Source of the DNA: Sympetrum striolatum
Lineage: Eukaryota > Arthropoda > Insecta > Odonata > Libellulidae
Reading direction: 5' to 3'
NCBI GenBank assembly: GCA_947579665.1
Contig: OX388344.1
Location: forward strand, 11,960,346 to 12,024,345
DNA: 64,000 bases
Shown here: positions 10,801 to 23,182 of the stretch, piece after piece
Numbering within the stretch: position 1 is the first letter of the stretch
How the letters are laid out: each line of letters opens with the position of its first letter
Notes under the pieces: generated by a model
Seen by the model: the letters and a program-made list of their open reading frames with translations, nothing else
Told to the model about the DNA's origin: nothing
The model's database searches: none
Made by a program: the position numbers and the translations under genes

Positions 10801-12020
10801 AAACTTTAGAGGCTACTTGGTTTTTAAATTCGAAAATCTTCCATTAATTGATATAAATGACTCATTACAGATATTAATTATACAATAATAGACAAAAATA
10901 TACGATAATAAATCAAATTTAGAATGCACTTACAAATGCGACGATCGTCGATGCGTCTTCCTCAATGGACGATCTCCATTTGAAGGGAAAGCGCCTGCGA
11001 AGAGCAGAGAATTCGTATTAAAGAGAAATTGGCACAGAATGACAAAATAAAATGAGAAAATACGTATGAATTCAGAAAAAGGATTCATAGATTTCGTTTT
11101 TGCGTACGTTTGAAATGAAAGAACATTCTTAGAAATGGACGCATACATTTAGCATCACTGTGAAGTAGAAGAAATGAAAATACTTTCTGAATACTAGTTA
11201 CTGCGTAAAAGAGGGTGTGCTATTTCACTCCGCACAGAGGAAATATATTTTGCACATATTTCAAGCTAAAAACCGCATTGAAAGCCTTCTCTGCTTATTT
11301 TTCGTTAAACATTTAAGTCTCCGGTTCAGTTCCAGAGTTGCCAAAGTGTTCACATTAGTTGTACACATTTGATTCACCTTTAAGTCATGCAGATTTACTT
11401 ATCAATATTAAATTAAAAGGAATGATAGTCGAGGCAACTGCCTTAAGGAAGCACATTCAATAAACGTATTTGTTCCGGTGTTTAATCACAAACATGAGCC
11501 TCGTACTCTTTTATTTAATCTTAAAACTGCAACTAAAGGTTGACAAAAACCACATTGCGGGAAAACCTGCAAATTACTTATAAACCCACGTAATATGGTG
11601 AAACTATAAATTTTAATCTATATGAAAATTAAAAAAAAACAAATAGAAATCAATGAACAAATATTTAAGAAAGAAATATATAAAAAGTAGGGAGAAATGC
11701 AAGCACAGCATTCACGAAGAAAATATTGTGTGAAACTATAATAAGACATTACTAATAACATCAGAGGAAAGTTAGTATTGTTGTTTATGTCAAAAAAACT
11801 AGAAGAAATCGGAAACAAATAAGTGTTGAAATCCGAATGGTGTAACTGTGAGAGACAATAAATAAAACTTAGATGATATATAAGCGTGCCATTAAGGTAA
11901 TGAAATATGTTTTTGCGAATGGCATGTGAGACTAATCTCTCACGTAGGAGTGGGGATGCCTTCAAAACGCTTGCCGTAGTGTGGATTCTCACTTTTGAAA
12001 GAATAAAATGGTACAAGTTA
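7895..12020. other. AT-rich sequence, nothing supported
   Basis: There is no recognisable protein domain in any frame. The stretch around 9985-10460 reads like old repeat DNA, but I could not pair it with another copy in the window. Confidence 0.45.
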
Positions 12021-13024
12021 TCTATATATATAAAGCAGAAATTCTGTGTTTGTTTGGGGTTTGTTTGTGGGTTTGTGGGTTTGTTTGTTTGTCTTGGATT
12101 GGAGTCCACACCGTTTGCCCGATTTGTCTCAAACTTTGCATACGTGTCCTCTGATATCAGGAAGGAAGTACTGTCGCATTTTTATTCAAGAATTTTGCTG
12201 GGTTCGAACCAAGATCGCTCATATAAATTTTCATAAGAAATACACTTAAGCTTCACTTTTATCGGTTGCAGGCTTTATTTCTTTTGAAGAATTAAATTAG
12301 AAGAAATAGTTGTACAGAGTCGAGACAAACACCGAAAGAAAAATAATAAAATAAAGATTCTTATTTTAGTCATGGAATCTTACTTTCGATTAGAATTTGC
12401 GAGAATATTGGTAAAATATACAAACATTTTGTGAAAATTCGAGGCTATAAAAAACTCATCCCCCTGACGACCGATCCCATTGTTGAATCCGAGCTCATGT
12501 TTTATCCCGTAAAAATACTCGTGGACTTTAGGCTCATAAAGCTGATGATTGAAGAGGACGATATATTACATGGATAACGAGAAATTTTCTGTAAGAAGGT
12601 AACCAGCAATTGCAGGTACGTGATTGCAGTCAGATTATCAGCTCATGGATGAGGGAAGTTAGATGTCTTGTATGATATAAAGCAAACATTCTGTGGGTTT
12701 GTACGTTTGTTTGTATGTTGTGTGTCTTCGATTTTAGTACAAACCGTTAATTTTGATCGTGGAATATTGTTTCCGAATCGGAATTTCGAGAATTTCCACA
12801 AAATACGCGCGAATTTTCCAAAATTGTTGAGGTTGTAAACAGCCAATCCTCCTGACGATCAATGAGATTTTTGAGCCGAGCTCATGATTTTTTTTCCTGT
12901 ATATTAAGAATAGCTTGGAATTTTAGACTGTATTCTAAAGGGATTTTATGCATTGCACGACTGGCAACTTGAATTTAATCTACTTCTATATTCCCCGTTG
13001 AATATCAACGGGCGCTTCAGCTAG
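12021..13024 (+). mobile_element. non-autonomous Helitron, about 1.0 kb
   Basis: It begins TCTATATATATAAAG directly after an A (12020). It ends CTAG (13021-13024) directly before a T, the A^TC...CTRR^T arrangement of Helitrons, with no target duplication. Eight bases before the CTAG is a perfect 8-bp hairpin, CCCGTTGA-ATA-TCAACGGG (12994-13012). There is no Rep/helicase coding capacity. Inside are two related segments in direct order (about 12360-12530 and 12755-12915), each with a CTGACGA(C/T)C and GAGCTCATG core. The element may therefore be two family members fused in tandem. The GTTTGTTTG-rich start is typical of arthropod Helitrons I have seen. Confidence 0.8.
12994..13012 (+). terminator. 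Helitron 3' hairpin
   Basis: An 8-bp perfect stem with a 3-base loop lies 8 bases upstream of the terminal CTAG. In Helitrons this hairpin acts as the stop signal for rolling-circle transposition, not as a transcription terminator. Confidence 0.75.
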
Positions 13025-13959
13025 TATAAAAATATAACACAAATGGCTCTCCAGTTGTGCTATCTATCAAATATCACCCGAATCGTTCCCTTTCCTGTAA
13101 TTTGAAGGAAAACTTTGGTAAAGCTCGTTTTTTTGTCTCAAAGACATCGAATTTCGTTCTCAATTTTCAAATCAAAGAATATCTCGCGCACATTCGATGG
13201 ATTTAACGAGAAGCTTGTTCAGCTGTGAGCACTCGAAATTCCCTTTAACGAGGAACGCGCTCTGTTTCTTGCTCTTCGACTTGTTTACTTAGCAACGCAC
13301 TCTGCGGCAATTGCCTCCTTTTCTATTGCCTTGCTAGTCTCTTCGGGCTGCTTGATCTACAGATAAAAGGAAGAACTTCGACCATTCGATGCCATGTTCA
13401 TCGACACATATGCACACGGTAACTTATATTTTAGCGATTCATGTCTGATGCATCTTTATTTTTAACAGGGGCAGTGGAGATGTGAGATGAGATTGAGAAG
13501 CTACACCACGCCCAGCGCCGCTCTGTGATCCGAAGGGCTGACAAATGCACCATAATAAGTTTTATTGAAAAGCCATGCGCATAATATTTCGCGGTAAATA
13601 TATTTGTCAATTATGACTACTCGAGGGCCATCCTTAAACGATGTTATTGCATCTCCATCTGTCATCTCTTCCCACCCCGTCCCCAAAGCTGTAAAATAGC
13701 AACTCAAGGCTTTAATTTTCGAGTGTCTGTGTGGAAGTTTTAATTAAAAACACACAACTACGGTGGTACTCCCACTTACGAATTAAATTCATTCCAGTAG
13801 GAAATGAGTACCTCGAAACCTAGTCTTCCACTATGAGGTTTTTATCAATATGAAGACTGCAAAGTCTCTTCTTCCATATCACATTTCGTCAATTAAGTAT
13901 ATTAAATCATCAGTAAAGTGGGGGTGAATAGAGAGTAGAACTTTGGAAGGGGAAGTCTC
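13025..13959. other. AT-rich sequence, nothing supported
   Basis: I see no ends, domains or repeats. Confidence 0.45.
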
Positions 13960-14075
13960 TTAGGAAATAAATCCACTGCGGGAAAACAGCCTCGTAGAAG
14001 GGGTGTGTGAAAAACAAACGCAAACCTACTGATAGTACATCCATACAAGCAAAAGGATGTAAAATAAAGAAAATA
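13960..14075 (-). mobile_element. LINE 3'-UTR fragment, same family as 51808-52600
   Basis: TCCACTGC, GGAAAACA, GTGTGAAAAAC, CGCAAACCTAC and GATAGT occur in the same order and spacing as at 51977-52050, which lies downstream of a LINE reverse transcriptase tail. Only the noncoding 3' part is present here. Confidence 0.5.
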
Positions 14076-15318
14076 CTAAACTAGAGATAAAAATGGACAG
14101 ACTTAATCTCGTCAAATAAAGACGCTAACTAACACGCACAACAACCATTTTTTGCGATGGAAAGAAATCTCTGGAACAGCGGGTGCGGTTCCGACAGCAT
14201 CCCGAGGGCAGAGATGAATAAATTACGAAAGGTCTCCATCGAAGGACAAAATGGCTGCAGACCTCTAGGCAGTGAAGCCGCATAAGAATAGCGTAATAAA
14301 GAGTTATCCCTCTTTGAAAGCAGCGCACCCCTCGGGCTATCGTCGCGCTTTCTTCTCTCATTTGTGGCAAATGTATGGGCGGCCGGAAGTGCAGCTGGCG
14401 AATTTAAGAGATGTACTCAGGTTTGCAGAATTCTCTCTAAAGATTACGTTACAATTACAGACAACCCTTAATTTCACCGAGTCCGATAAAAATTCTCAAA
14501 TAAAAGGTTATTGCTGTTTTTATTATTATTATTTGAAGTTCCTGTATTCATTAAAGGTGCGAACGGATGTAGGACTAAATATAGTCGTCCTATTTGTAAA
14601 GATGAGCATCTTATCTAAGTTCACTGGAATAGGTTAAAGAAAATTAAAATTTTCATTAAATATCCTAATATATTGTAATTTTTGTCAATTTTTTCAAAAA
14701 CATCTACAATAAACAAGAAGAATATAAATATTCATAGATTTAATACGAAGAAAAACATTACAAGTACACAATCTCTATGTTCTCAAGTTCTAGACGAACA
14801 AACACACCATTGAAAATTAAAACTGCGAGTAGCTGAAACTTCCGCTGAAAAACAAGCTTTTAGTAGCATTGACGCAGTCACCTGTTCTTTATTGTATTTT
14901 CGCGATAAATTCATCCGCGCATGTTACAATTGTCCACCCTTTTCGAGAATTCTGCATAAAAATTTAAAAAACCAAATAATTTCTTCGTTAACTTTTAACC
15001 TTTATTTTTTTGGCTGTTAACACTCTAAATGTATAGCTAAACTGCGCATTAGTTCAATATATTTACATTTAATTTATATTCACCGAATGCGAAGAGTAAT
15101 TACAAAATGGGGAGTTCCCAAAATGTAGTGGATTTCGGCGTGGCTCACTAAAATGCTTTTTTCTCAAAGAGTTTTGAACTTACAGATCATCATATACAAT
15201 CATCCTACAGCTCTTAAAAATAAATTTATTCTAGTATCCGATTCCGTTCCAATTAGTCGCAAGCATACTAAAACGCCCGTTTCTCAGAAATATTTAAACT
15301 AACAGGGCATTACGTATC
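14076..15318. other. AT-rich sequence, nothing supported
   Basis: There is a somewhat GC-richer patch at 14160-14400 with overlapping open frames on both strands. Neither shows a domain. Confidence 0.4.
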
Positions 15319-15322
15319 TTAA

Positions 15323-15949
15323 CCCTTAAAGGACCAATGGAGGGTTAAAAAATGTCCAACACTTTTCTTTTTCAATATTTTAAGAACTTAATCGTGTTAT
15401 ACTGTCTTATAACTTCATTACATTGTCAAATACAGGTTGTTAAAGATAACTATATGTTGATGCATTTTGTTCATATTTTAAGCAATGTTATGAGAGCAGG
15501 AATAGGCGGTGGACGCAAAATGACCCTCCCTTGGTCCAACCTGCGACATATTCTTGAACTAAATGGAATCATATATTTTGAAAAATAGTTTTTAATTGAT
15601 TTCGATAATTTAATTATTTTTTTAATTAAACCTTGTTGTTGATTTATAAGCATAACTAACGGTGATTTACAAACTTATTTTCCGAATTAGAGCTTTAAAG
15701 CATTGAGAAGAAGCTTTATCATATCCTCGTCTTTGATGAGTTTTTTTAAACAAAATCTTCAATATTTTTATCGCAGTAATACAATTTTTAGCAACAAAAA
15801 TCACTGTAAGAACTTTTCAAAAATCCAAGAAGGCAATTGCTGAAGAGATATTATGTTTCATTATTATTTTATCGAAAAAACAAAAGTGGACAATTTTTGA
15901 CCCTCCCGTGGTGCACGGAGTAACCAAGAAAAGGTTGGGCCTTTAAGGG
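15323..15949. mobile_element. non-autonomous piggyBac-type MITE, 627 bp
   Basis: TTAA flanks both ends (15319-15322 and 15950-15953). The terminal inverted repeats are 15 bp with one mismatch: CCCTTAAAGGACCAA on the left and, inverted, CCCTTAAAGGCCCAA on the right. A second, internal inverted repeat lies 1 base inside the left TIR (15339-15360) and 27 bases inside the right TIR (15886-15907). Its shared core is GGAGGGT, then AAAA, then TGTCCA. TTAA targets, CCC termini and asymmetrically spaced internal repeats are hallmarks of piggyBac. There is no transposase, so it would need one supplied elsewhere. A further TIR-like word, GACCCTCCCTTGGTCC, sits inside at about 15521-15537. Confidence 0.9.
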
Positions 15950-15953
15950 TTAA

Positions 15954-17135
15954 TGCTCTAAAAGAAATTCTTTTATTCTAGTATACAATTTCATTCCATT
16001 CCAATTTATCCTTGTTTATTTTTAGGTAAAATGCGGTTCTGTGTCTGAAGGTAAGACAGTTTCCAATAATTAAAACTTATGGTCAAAGAGATGATGGAGA
16101 AAAAAATTCAGATATTCATCAAATGAAAGAACTCAGCAAAGAACCTTTTAAAAGATAATCCGATTTTAGGGAAAATTAGAATAATTTTAATGTCTTAATA
16201 CACGTGGTACGATAAGATTAGTTTATTATTTAGGGATTCATCTTTGTGTTTATAGATTTTAACTATAATAAATGATATTTATAAAAATAGGCTATAAAGT
16301 AATGCATTAAAGTTATAATGTCTTTCATTCAGTGTAATTAAAGTTCCTACAAGCTGGAAAACGGGGTTACCGCTATTTATATAATTTGATGTAACGTAAT
16401 TCCTTGCAATCTTTATAAAATGCTGCGTTATAATTTAATATATAAATAAAATTGAATGACACCAAGCGTGGTAAAAGAAAGAATACTAACATAAATCATA
16501 AATATAGATGAACCGTAAGCATGTGTATATGTATCCATTTTATAAAGATTTTTGTAATAATATTACATACATGCATACTTTTATTTTCTATTGTATGTAC
16601 ACATTTCATTTTCTACCTGTATATTATAATAGTGTCAGAATTCTTATCGGAATAAACTCTATCGATCTTTGAGACGAATTCGGTATGCGAAAGACGGATT
16701 AGATTCAAGGCGTCTTTTCCGGCAGCTAATTTTAGCTCCGATTTCATTTGCATAGGAAAAGACCTCTGGGAAAAATTATCCTCATTCGATTCCGTGAAAG
16801 TCTTTTTACCAAAGGCATCCAATTTGCTAAGAAGATGATGCCAATTCAAGCTTCCTTTTGCTCACATCTCGTTCCATCTTTCTCGGTTTCTGAAAATATC
16901 TTCCTTAGCGTACGTGCCCTTAGAAATGACAAACGGTTTGAAATATATAGAAAATAGCAAACGCAATTGCATTCGTATAGAAATCAAAATTAATAGTGAA
17001 TAAGGAGTAATTAATTACCCTAATTTTATTTAACTTATTTGAGCATAAAAAATTCTTTATTTCGGACAGAAACATAACATTCCCTATAGTACAGCATTAA
17101 AAGATGAAAAGCGTTTGAAGTTTCCTACAAACATA
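15954..17135. other. AT-rich sequence, nothing supported
   Basis: A codon-like patch on the minus strand at 16613-16849 is open but not recognised and lacks convincing splice borders. Confidence 0.4.
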
Positions 17136-17139
17136 TCTA

Positions 17140-17895
17140 CATCTACATTAATACCCTACAAGCCGCCTTTCGGCGTGTGGCAAGGGGTGTAAACACCAGT
17201 TTGTATCTAAACTACTTCCTTATTCAGTTATTGTCGCGTATCGTTCGCGGAAAGAATGAATTTTTAAAACGATTCGTCCTACCATCTATTTCTCTTAACT
17301 TACGGTCATTGTCGGATCGACCGAGGTAACAGGGGGGTTGCATGATACCGATTGTATCTTCCGAAAATGTAGTTTCCTGGATGTATTAAGCAATCGCAGC
17401 CTAGCTTCCAATCTCCTTTCTTTCAAGGATTCACAACCTACGTCCGAGAGCATTTTTGTGCTTTTTTATCGTAGCATTTCTTTACAAAACGAACCGCTTT
17501 ACGCTGCACTTTCTCGAGTTCGCGAGTACACTTTTCATCCGCCGGATATACTTGACGCATATTCCAGAAGGACCAAGGTAAAATAACATCGCTATCTCAC
17601 CTATTCATCGCATTTACAGACAATGCGCTTTACAAAGCCAAGCCTTTTACTTGCTTTGCCGCAGATTTTTCGAATATGCGTGCTCCAATTTAAGTTATTA
17701 GTAATGTTGATCCCGAGATATTTAACAGAATCTACTACTTTTATATTAATTCCATTAATTTTGTATGGGTGATTTGGACGCAATTCTTTCATTTCGAAGA
17801 AATTAACTACGGAGCATTTACCTACGTTAATATCTAATTCCCATTTTTCGCACAACATTTGGATGAGGACTAAATCGTTCGGTCTTCCTCGTTTG
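17140..17895 (-). mobile_element. 5'-truncated LINE (CR1/Jockey-like), copy A
   Basis: On the minus strand 17880-17601 encodes WELDINVGKC, VVDSVKYLGINITNNLNWS and IRKICGKASKRLGFVKR, the post-palm region of a LINE reverse transcriptase. After frameshifts it continues as ELEKVQRKAVRFVKKCY and RRLEARLRLLN, down to a tail with the usual IREWN region decayed. The 3' UTR ends with a CACGCCGAAAGGCGG-type hairpin and an ATGTAGATGTAGAT tail near 17140. The catalytic YxDD region is not present. At least three other fragments of this family are in the window. Confidence 0.8.
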
Positions 17896-19151
17896 TTATT
17901 TCCCTAGATATAACCGAGTATAATATATGCTGTTGAATATATAATTTTGCACAAAGTAGAAGAAAAAGTATCTTTAACTTAGCATTTTCTCAGACTTGTT
18001 CATGGTTGTGATGAGGTAAAAGATACTTTGATGCTGTGTACTCATTTTGATAACTCCTAATTGAATAATAGGAAGAGTGCTATTCATTGAGCTGCTATGT
18101 GCTTCTGTCTCGGCAATGACCTCATCTTGCTTTGTAAATCTCATTCCCTTTCCAGGGCTTCCGGTAACTTCCAAGCAGTGTTCTGGTTCAATGACTTTAC
18201 AAATAGACTTTCTTTCATCTAAATTATAAATTTCACCAAGTATAGACGTCAATTTGAAATTCCTTATTCTTCGTTAAGAGTTCGACGTAGGATGGGACAC
18301 ACTGGGCGAAGGATCCCAACAGCCCTTTTACCTATAACATGGAACAGTAAACGACAACATAAAAGTTCCATATGGGATGGAATGAGGAAGAAGATAAAAA
18401 AATCTTTGGATTAGAAAACCTGAGAATATTTTGCAAAAGAATACTTGAAGCAGAAAAGAAGAGAAAGCGATAAAAACTGCGGAAAGGGCCGTATGTACAA
18501 ACACACATTCGCGAAGAAAATCTACAGTTCATAAATGATGGAAATAAACATCAACGTTTCAATTAATATCATGGCTAAAATCTCTTTCGCGCACTTTATG
18601 TTTGGAGTTAGTTATGGGTCCCAAGAGAGTGGAATATATTTTTTGTAATTTTTTTATATTTGTAGTTTTTTAACAATTGGAAACAAAATTATCCACCAAA
18701 GTTTAACTTTGCGTACTGATCACCCTTTAAGTTGTGCTATCAGTGTACCAAAAGAAACTATCACTATTTTCATATTTGATCAAATTACGCTACTTTGAAC
18801 AAAAAAAACTTTTACTTTCTTCAGCCGATATGTATGGTAGATAGGACAATCTACTTCCCTTTACATTAGCATATTCCTTCTTATTTAAGGTGTTTCGAGA
18901 GCCATTCTTGCTGACGCTAACCCCTTCCGAAGAATTTCATCTTAACGTCCTTCGGGTCTCCTTTTCCGGTGAATTTAATTCTAAGAAAGTTGAAATTTAT
19001 AGACGAAAGTATCGGAAAGGTACTCGTGCAGAGGCGAAACGGAAAAAGGTACTTATTTTCGGAGGAAGACTTCCCGAAAAACCTCCGAGAGCTATTAATC
19101 CTCCGGAATAGAATTTGTTTGGCCGTCCCCATGTCCTCTCTCGTCCGCCAG
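17896..19151. other. sequence with no supported feature
   Basis: The minus-strand open frame at 17974-18252 is 92 codons long with a normal-looking composition. I recognise nothing in it and see no convincing splice sites. Confidence 0.4.
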
Positions 19152-19225
19152 AGAGCGTGGTAATCGCCTTAGGGGATTCGACTGTAATCCAATGGCTCTC
19201 CAAAGATAACTCGAATGGAAAACAG
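19152..19225 (+). other. candidate host exon, 74 nt, unrecognised
   Basis: A long pyrimidine-rich tract ends in CGTCCGCCAG just before 19152, a strong acceptor shape. AAACAG|GTGAGA follows at 19225/19226, a near-consensus donor. The enclosed frame is open and reads SVVIALGDSTVIQWLSKDN. It would begin two bases before a codon boundary and end on one. The patch is richer in G+C than its surroundings. No protein family is recognised, and splice-like words arise by chance in this much sequence. Confidence 0.25.
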
Positions 19226-22200
19226 GTGAGATGCGAAAGACGAGATGAAATCACTCGAAAATGTCTCGAACGAGGAAGAACGCCTTTGCGTAAAAAATAA
19301 CGAATTTCTGATGTCAGAGAACTTCAATTCTGTAGCTCCTCCATGGAGTGCAAACCTCAGACGTCAAAGTCTTTTAATTTAATCGTCGAAAACGATGTTT
19401 TACAGACGGTAATTGTAAACCCAGGTATGACTTAGAGAGATTTACATTCACAAATCTTAGTAGAGCTCGAAATTGATTGGAATTTCGCAGGCCGCTCCTA
19501 TCTGCGACAGTTGATTGCCTCATCGGACAAACGAAGTAACGCACGTCCAACGATGGCATATCTACGGCTAAATAGTAAATTTGGCATTGACTAACCAGAA
19601 CAAGGATATCCTGGTGCATTATTTTCCCCAAAATGACATTTTAATTTGGAAGGTAAACTTGTGTAATGGAACTCTATCCCGGAGTAAAAGTACCACACAC
19701 TCCGATTTCATAATGAAGACATAAAATAGGGAGGTGTTGCATTCCTGGGCAACAAAAATGATGATGAGATAAGAATAGAAATTAAGCTGACAAAAAATGG
19801 TCACGCAAAACAAATGAGCGATACTCGGTTCAAATCAATCTTACTCTCCATGCGGCGAAGGGTAAAATGAAAACTCCCTTTTAAAGTAACTAAATTGTAG
19901 GCACTGTGGAGGAAAGCAAGGAATAAAAATTTCCCTGTAGACAATTTGTTGGGCCCTTTTAGTCAGCAGGACACCGATGACGCTTTAACAGGAAATGTAA
20001 AGCTTTCGCCAAGCATTTCAAATGTAAATATACAAAGATGCCACTCAATTAGAAGCCGACCCGGATATAATTTCATCGCAAAAACTAGGGATTGTAATTA
20101 AGACGAGTTTAAGCCTGGGGAGGGAAATACAGCTATCGATACATTTCAAAATAAAAATAGACACCAATAAACTTAAGGTTGTGGTATCAGCAAGTCAGTT
20201 GGAGGAAATAGACAAAGAATAATTAATTGGTCAAGAGAGGAATTCATTATCCTATTTCTGGCCACGACAGACTTTTTTCATCGGAGAAGAGATAAGTGGG
20301 ACTCCGACTTGAGTAAAAGGAACTTTTTCTGCTTAAAAATATTCTGAAAAACTAGCCTTATACAAGAGTATATTTTCCCACTTTACGTGGGAAAATGAAC
20401 GAGATTAAATTTTAGGCAAAAATTGCTCAATAAATCCAGAGATAACAAGAATTCGGAAGGAGAAGTAGCTTTAACGTATCCATGCCGTTACTCGAAAAAA
20501 AACAAGATAAAATAGAGGATAAAAATTCGCTTCGACGATCATTTTGACCCTGCGCTCCTTTGCAACAGAGATTATACTCATGCACGCACTTCTAAGAACA
20601 CGACGGCCTTAATCTATATTCTGGGTTGTGGAAAGCCACAAGGAGGATACCCTGGTAAATATTAAACGTGGTTTGATTTTAACGGCCACTTTCGCAATCG
20701 GAGTGAAATAAAATCCGCAGTGACAATGCAGCAGAAATTTACTATGAGAATAATTTACCCAGGATCATGATCCTTGTGTACATCTAGATGTAAGTCATAA
20801 AGGAATCCCAATAAAATCATCTATGATGAATACTTTAATTCCTGTTTTATTTGTTGTTAGCTGCCAAGTTAGATTCATGTAGCCATCAACACTTTATTAG
20901 TCACATGAAAAGTAACTAATTATCTAAAAGGATATTCGATTGCCAAAGTTGAGATTAAGGTAAAGATTTCCTCGCGTTTCAGGCAAACATAACAACATAT
21001 TGCCATTCATCGAGATAAAGAAATGGACTCGGAAATAGTGGATATCAAAAACAGAAAATTAGGAAAAACCGGTTTCCGGTTATTATAGAGGTAGGAAAAC
21101 AATTAACCGTTTGACAGATGAAATCTGTCTCCCATCAAAAGAAGGCGTTTCTTAGTTGTGCTATCACATCCCTCAAACATATATCATCAACATTTCGATA
21201 ATAAGGGAACAGCAGATATGGAGGATTATGCAACAATTAAAAATATGTGAAAATCAGATTTTGATTGAGTATTTAAAATCCAGAAACGATTGTGGAGGAA
21301 AGATCTTCTGTATATCAGAAGTTATGATCGTAGCAAACACAAAACAACTAACTCCGACATCGATAGAGAGGCTAAATAGACAGAGTTTCATATATATATA
21401 AAATTTACGAACTTGTGAGTAATTTTGTTATATATATGAAATATATAACAAAATCGCTTCGCCAAAATCTTTCAGATAAATTCTGCCGTCGACAAGACTA
21501 TAAGCATAGAGTACGTAAGTAAGGGAGTTATAAAAAAATATACAAGTATACTCTTTCGATACATTAAAGGGAGCGAGTAAATAAACAGCGTCAAAATAGA
21601 TTCAGAGACAAATTTTGTAGCGAACTACGGAGCTAAGGCATTTCCATGGAAACTGTTTCCGAAAGCAGAAAAATCTCTCGGCAAAAGAATCTCATGAGAT
21701 TGCTCGGAAATTCAATTACTGCGTTGAAGAATGTCAGTTTTGGCTTCAAATGGACAAAGAATGGGAGTTAAAAATGTAGGACAGGCACCATTGAAATCCA
21801 TCCATTACTAATCAATATTCTGTTATATCGATATGAAGGATCCAAATAAACCTTCTTAAAAGAAAAACACTTTTAACTTCCGCAATATATATTTCAATGG
21901 ACCCGTTTCGTCAACGTATTGACGTCACTACCCTATGACCAAATCGGTAAACTGAAATTTATATTGTGAAAGTTACAAAGCATATTTTCTTTTAAATACG
22001 TTTCTACGAAATTCCACCAAATTACGCTTTACCATATTAATTTTAGTTAATAAAAATCCAAAACAAGGAATAGATGAGGACAGACATACATCTATTGGTT
22101 CTTGTGATTTTTAACCTCCGTTTCTGATGGAATATATGAATTTTCGACTGACGCGAGAAGAGAGCATTTGCCTAGTGATAATTTAATTAGTTGAGGTTAT

Positions 22201-23075
22201 AAGTTCCACGGAGATTTGCATAACCGAATACCTCATCAACGGACATACATGCGCGCTAAGTCACCAATCGAACAAATAGGAAAAACAGATCCTTTGTTTA
22301 TTACTAACACGAAGGGTGCGAGGAAAGGACAAGTCTTTTAAATGATTTACGCAATTATCTTTCTTATTTTCATTGTCAGATCTGCCGTAAATACATACAA
22401 TTCCTATTACTTTTCCTACTTTTCTATACTTCCTATTGCGTCTTTCGCGAAGAAGCTCTATCTGAACTTATTTAGCAATTGTATTTATTTGTAGGAATAT
22501 GATTATTCAAGAAACCCCAATTCTAAAACTATGTCGGTATTTACCGCGTTAAGAATGATTATCTGATTTCTTAAAATAAACCTGCTACTCGCGTAAAAAA
22601 ACAATTTTTAGCGTTTTATTCATTTTCATGAGAATTAATGCAATAGATATATAAAGCCGATCTCCGGACTGCTACGCGAATAAAAAGTGTCCAAAGTTCA
22701 TCCACGAGACGAATTTCGAACGATGCGCCCAAGTGCCAAAGTTTAGGACCATTGAAATCATGCACACAGAGATACTTTTTACTTAGCATACTACATTATC
22801 TTCCGATGTAATCTTAAGTAATAAATACAAACGCATTGACATTTACTTGCATAAAATTTGGTGATTTTGCTCCACGAGTGAGAAAGATACGCCGTTCTTA
22901 AACCAAGGATATCCGATTGAGCCGCATTCTCCTAGGGAACATCGAGAAGTAAAACTTCTGAGGAATAATCGGCAGTCGATGGAAGAACTTTGTCCTAGTT
23001 AAAGCGGCGTCGCGACGGGCTCCCGCATCTCGGCGACGGTGGCGCCGTGCGGTTGATGTGGGTCACGTGACTCAC
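19226..23075. other. AT-rich sequence with two small hairpins
   Basis: Perfect inverted repeats occur at about 20371-20395 (10-bp arms around TTTAC) and 21422-21454 (14-bp arms around a 5-base loop). I see nothing else to support. Confidence 0.4.
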
Positions 23076-23182
23076 CTGTGGAGGCGGTCGCTCTATTTCG
23101 ATACACTCGTTCGATACTGATTCGAGTTCACGAGGGATTTCCAGAGATTTCGCACCTGCATCGCATTCAGCGCTTCGGTGGT
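23076..23182 (-). other. candidate host exon, 107 nt, unrecognised
   Basis: On the minus strand CCACAG|GTGAGT (junction at 23076/23075) is a perfect donor consensus. TTTGTTGTCAG|AC (23183/23182) is an acceptable acceptor. The enclosed frame is open: HRSAECDAGAKSLEIPRELE, then about 17 more residues ending in ERPPPQ. The surroundings (22980-23180) form a CpG-rich island in AT-rich sequence and include a GTCACGTGAC palindrome just inside the presumed intron. No domain is recognised. It could instead be a regulatory CpG patch. Confidence 0.3.

Noticed and set aside
11618..12236. Long minus- and plus-strand frames around 11.6-12.2 kb
   Set aside because: They are AT-biased in composition with no domain, and they overlap the GTTTG-rich start of the Helitron.
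17974..18252. 92-codon minus-strand frame next to the LINE at 17 kb
   Set aside because: It has no recognisable domain, no continuation of the LINE reading and no splice borders. I left it as unassigned sequence.
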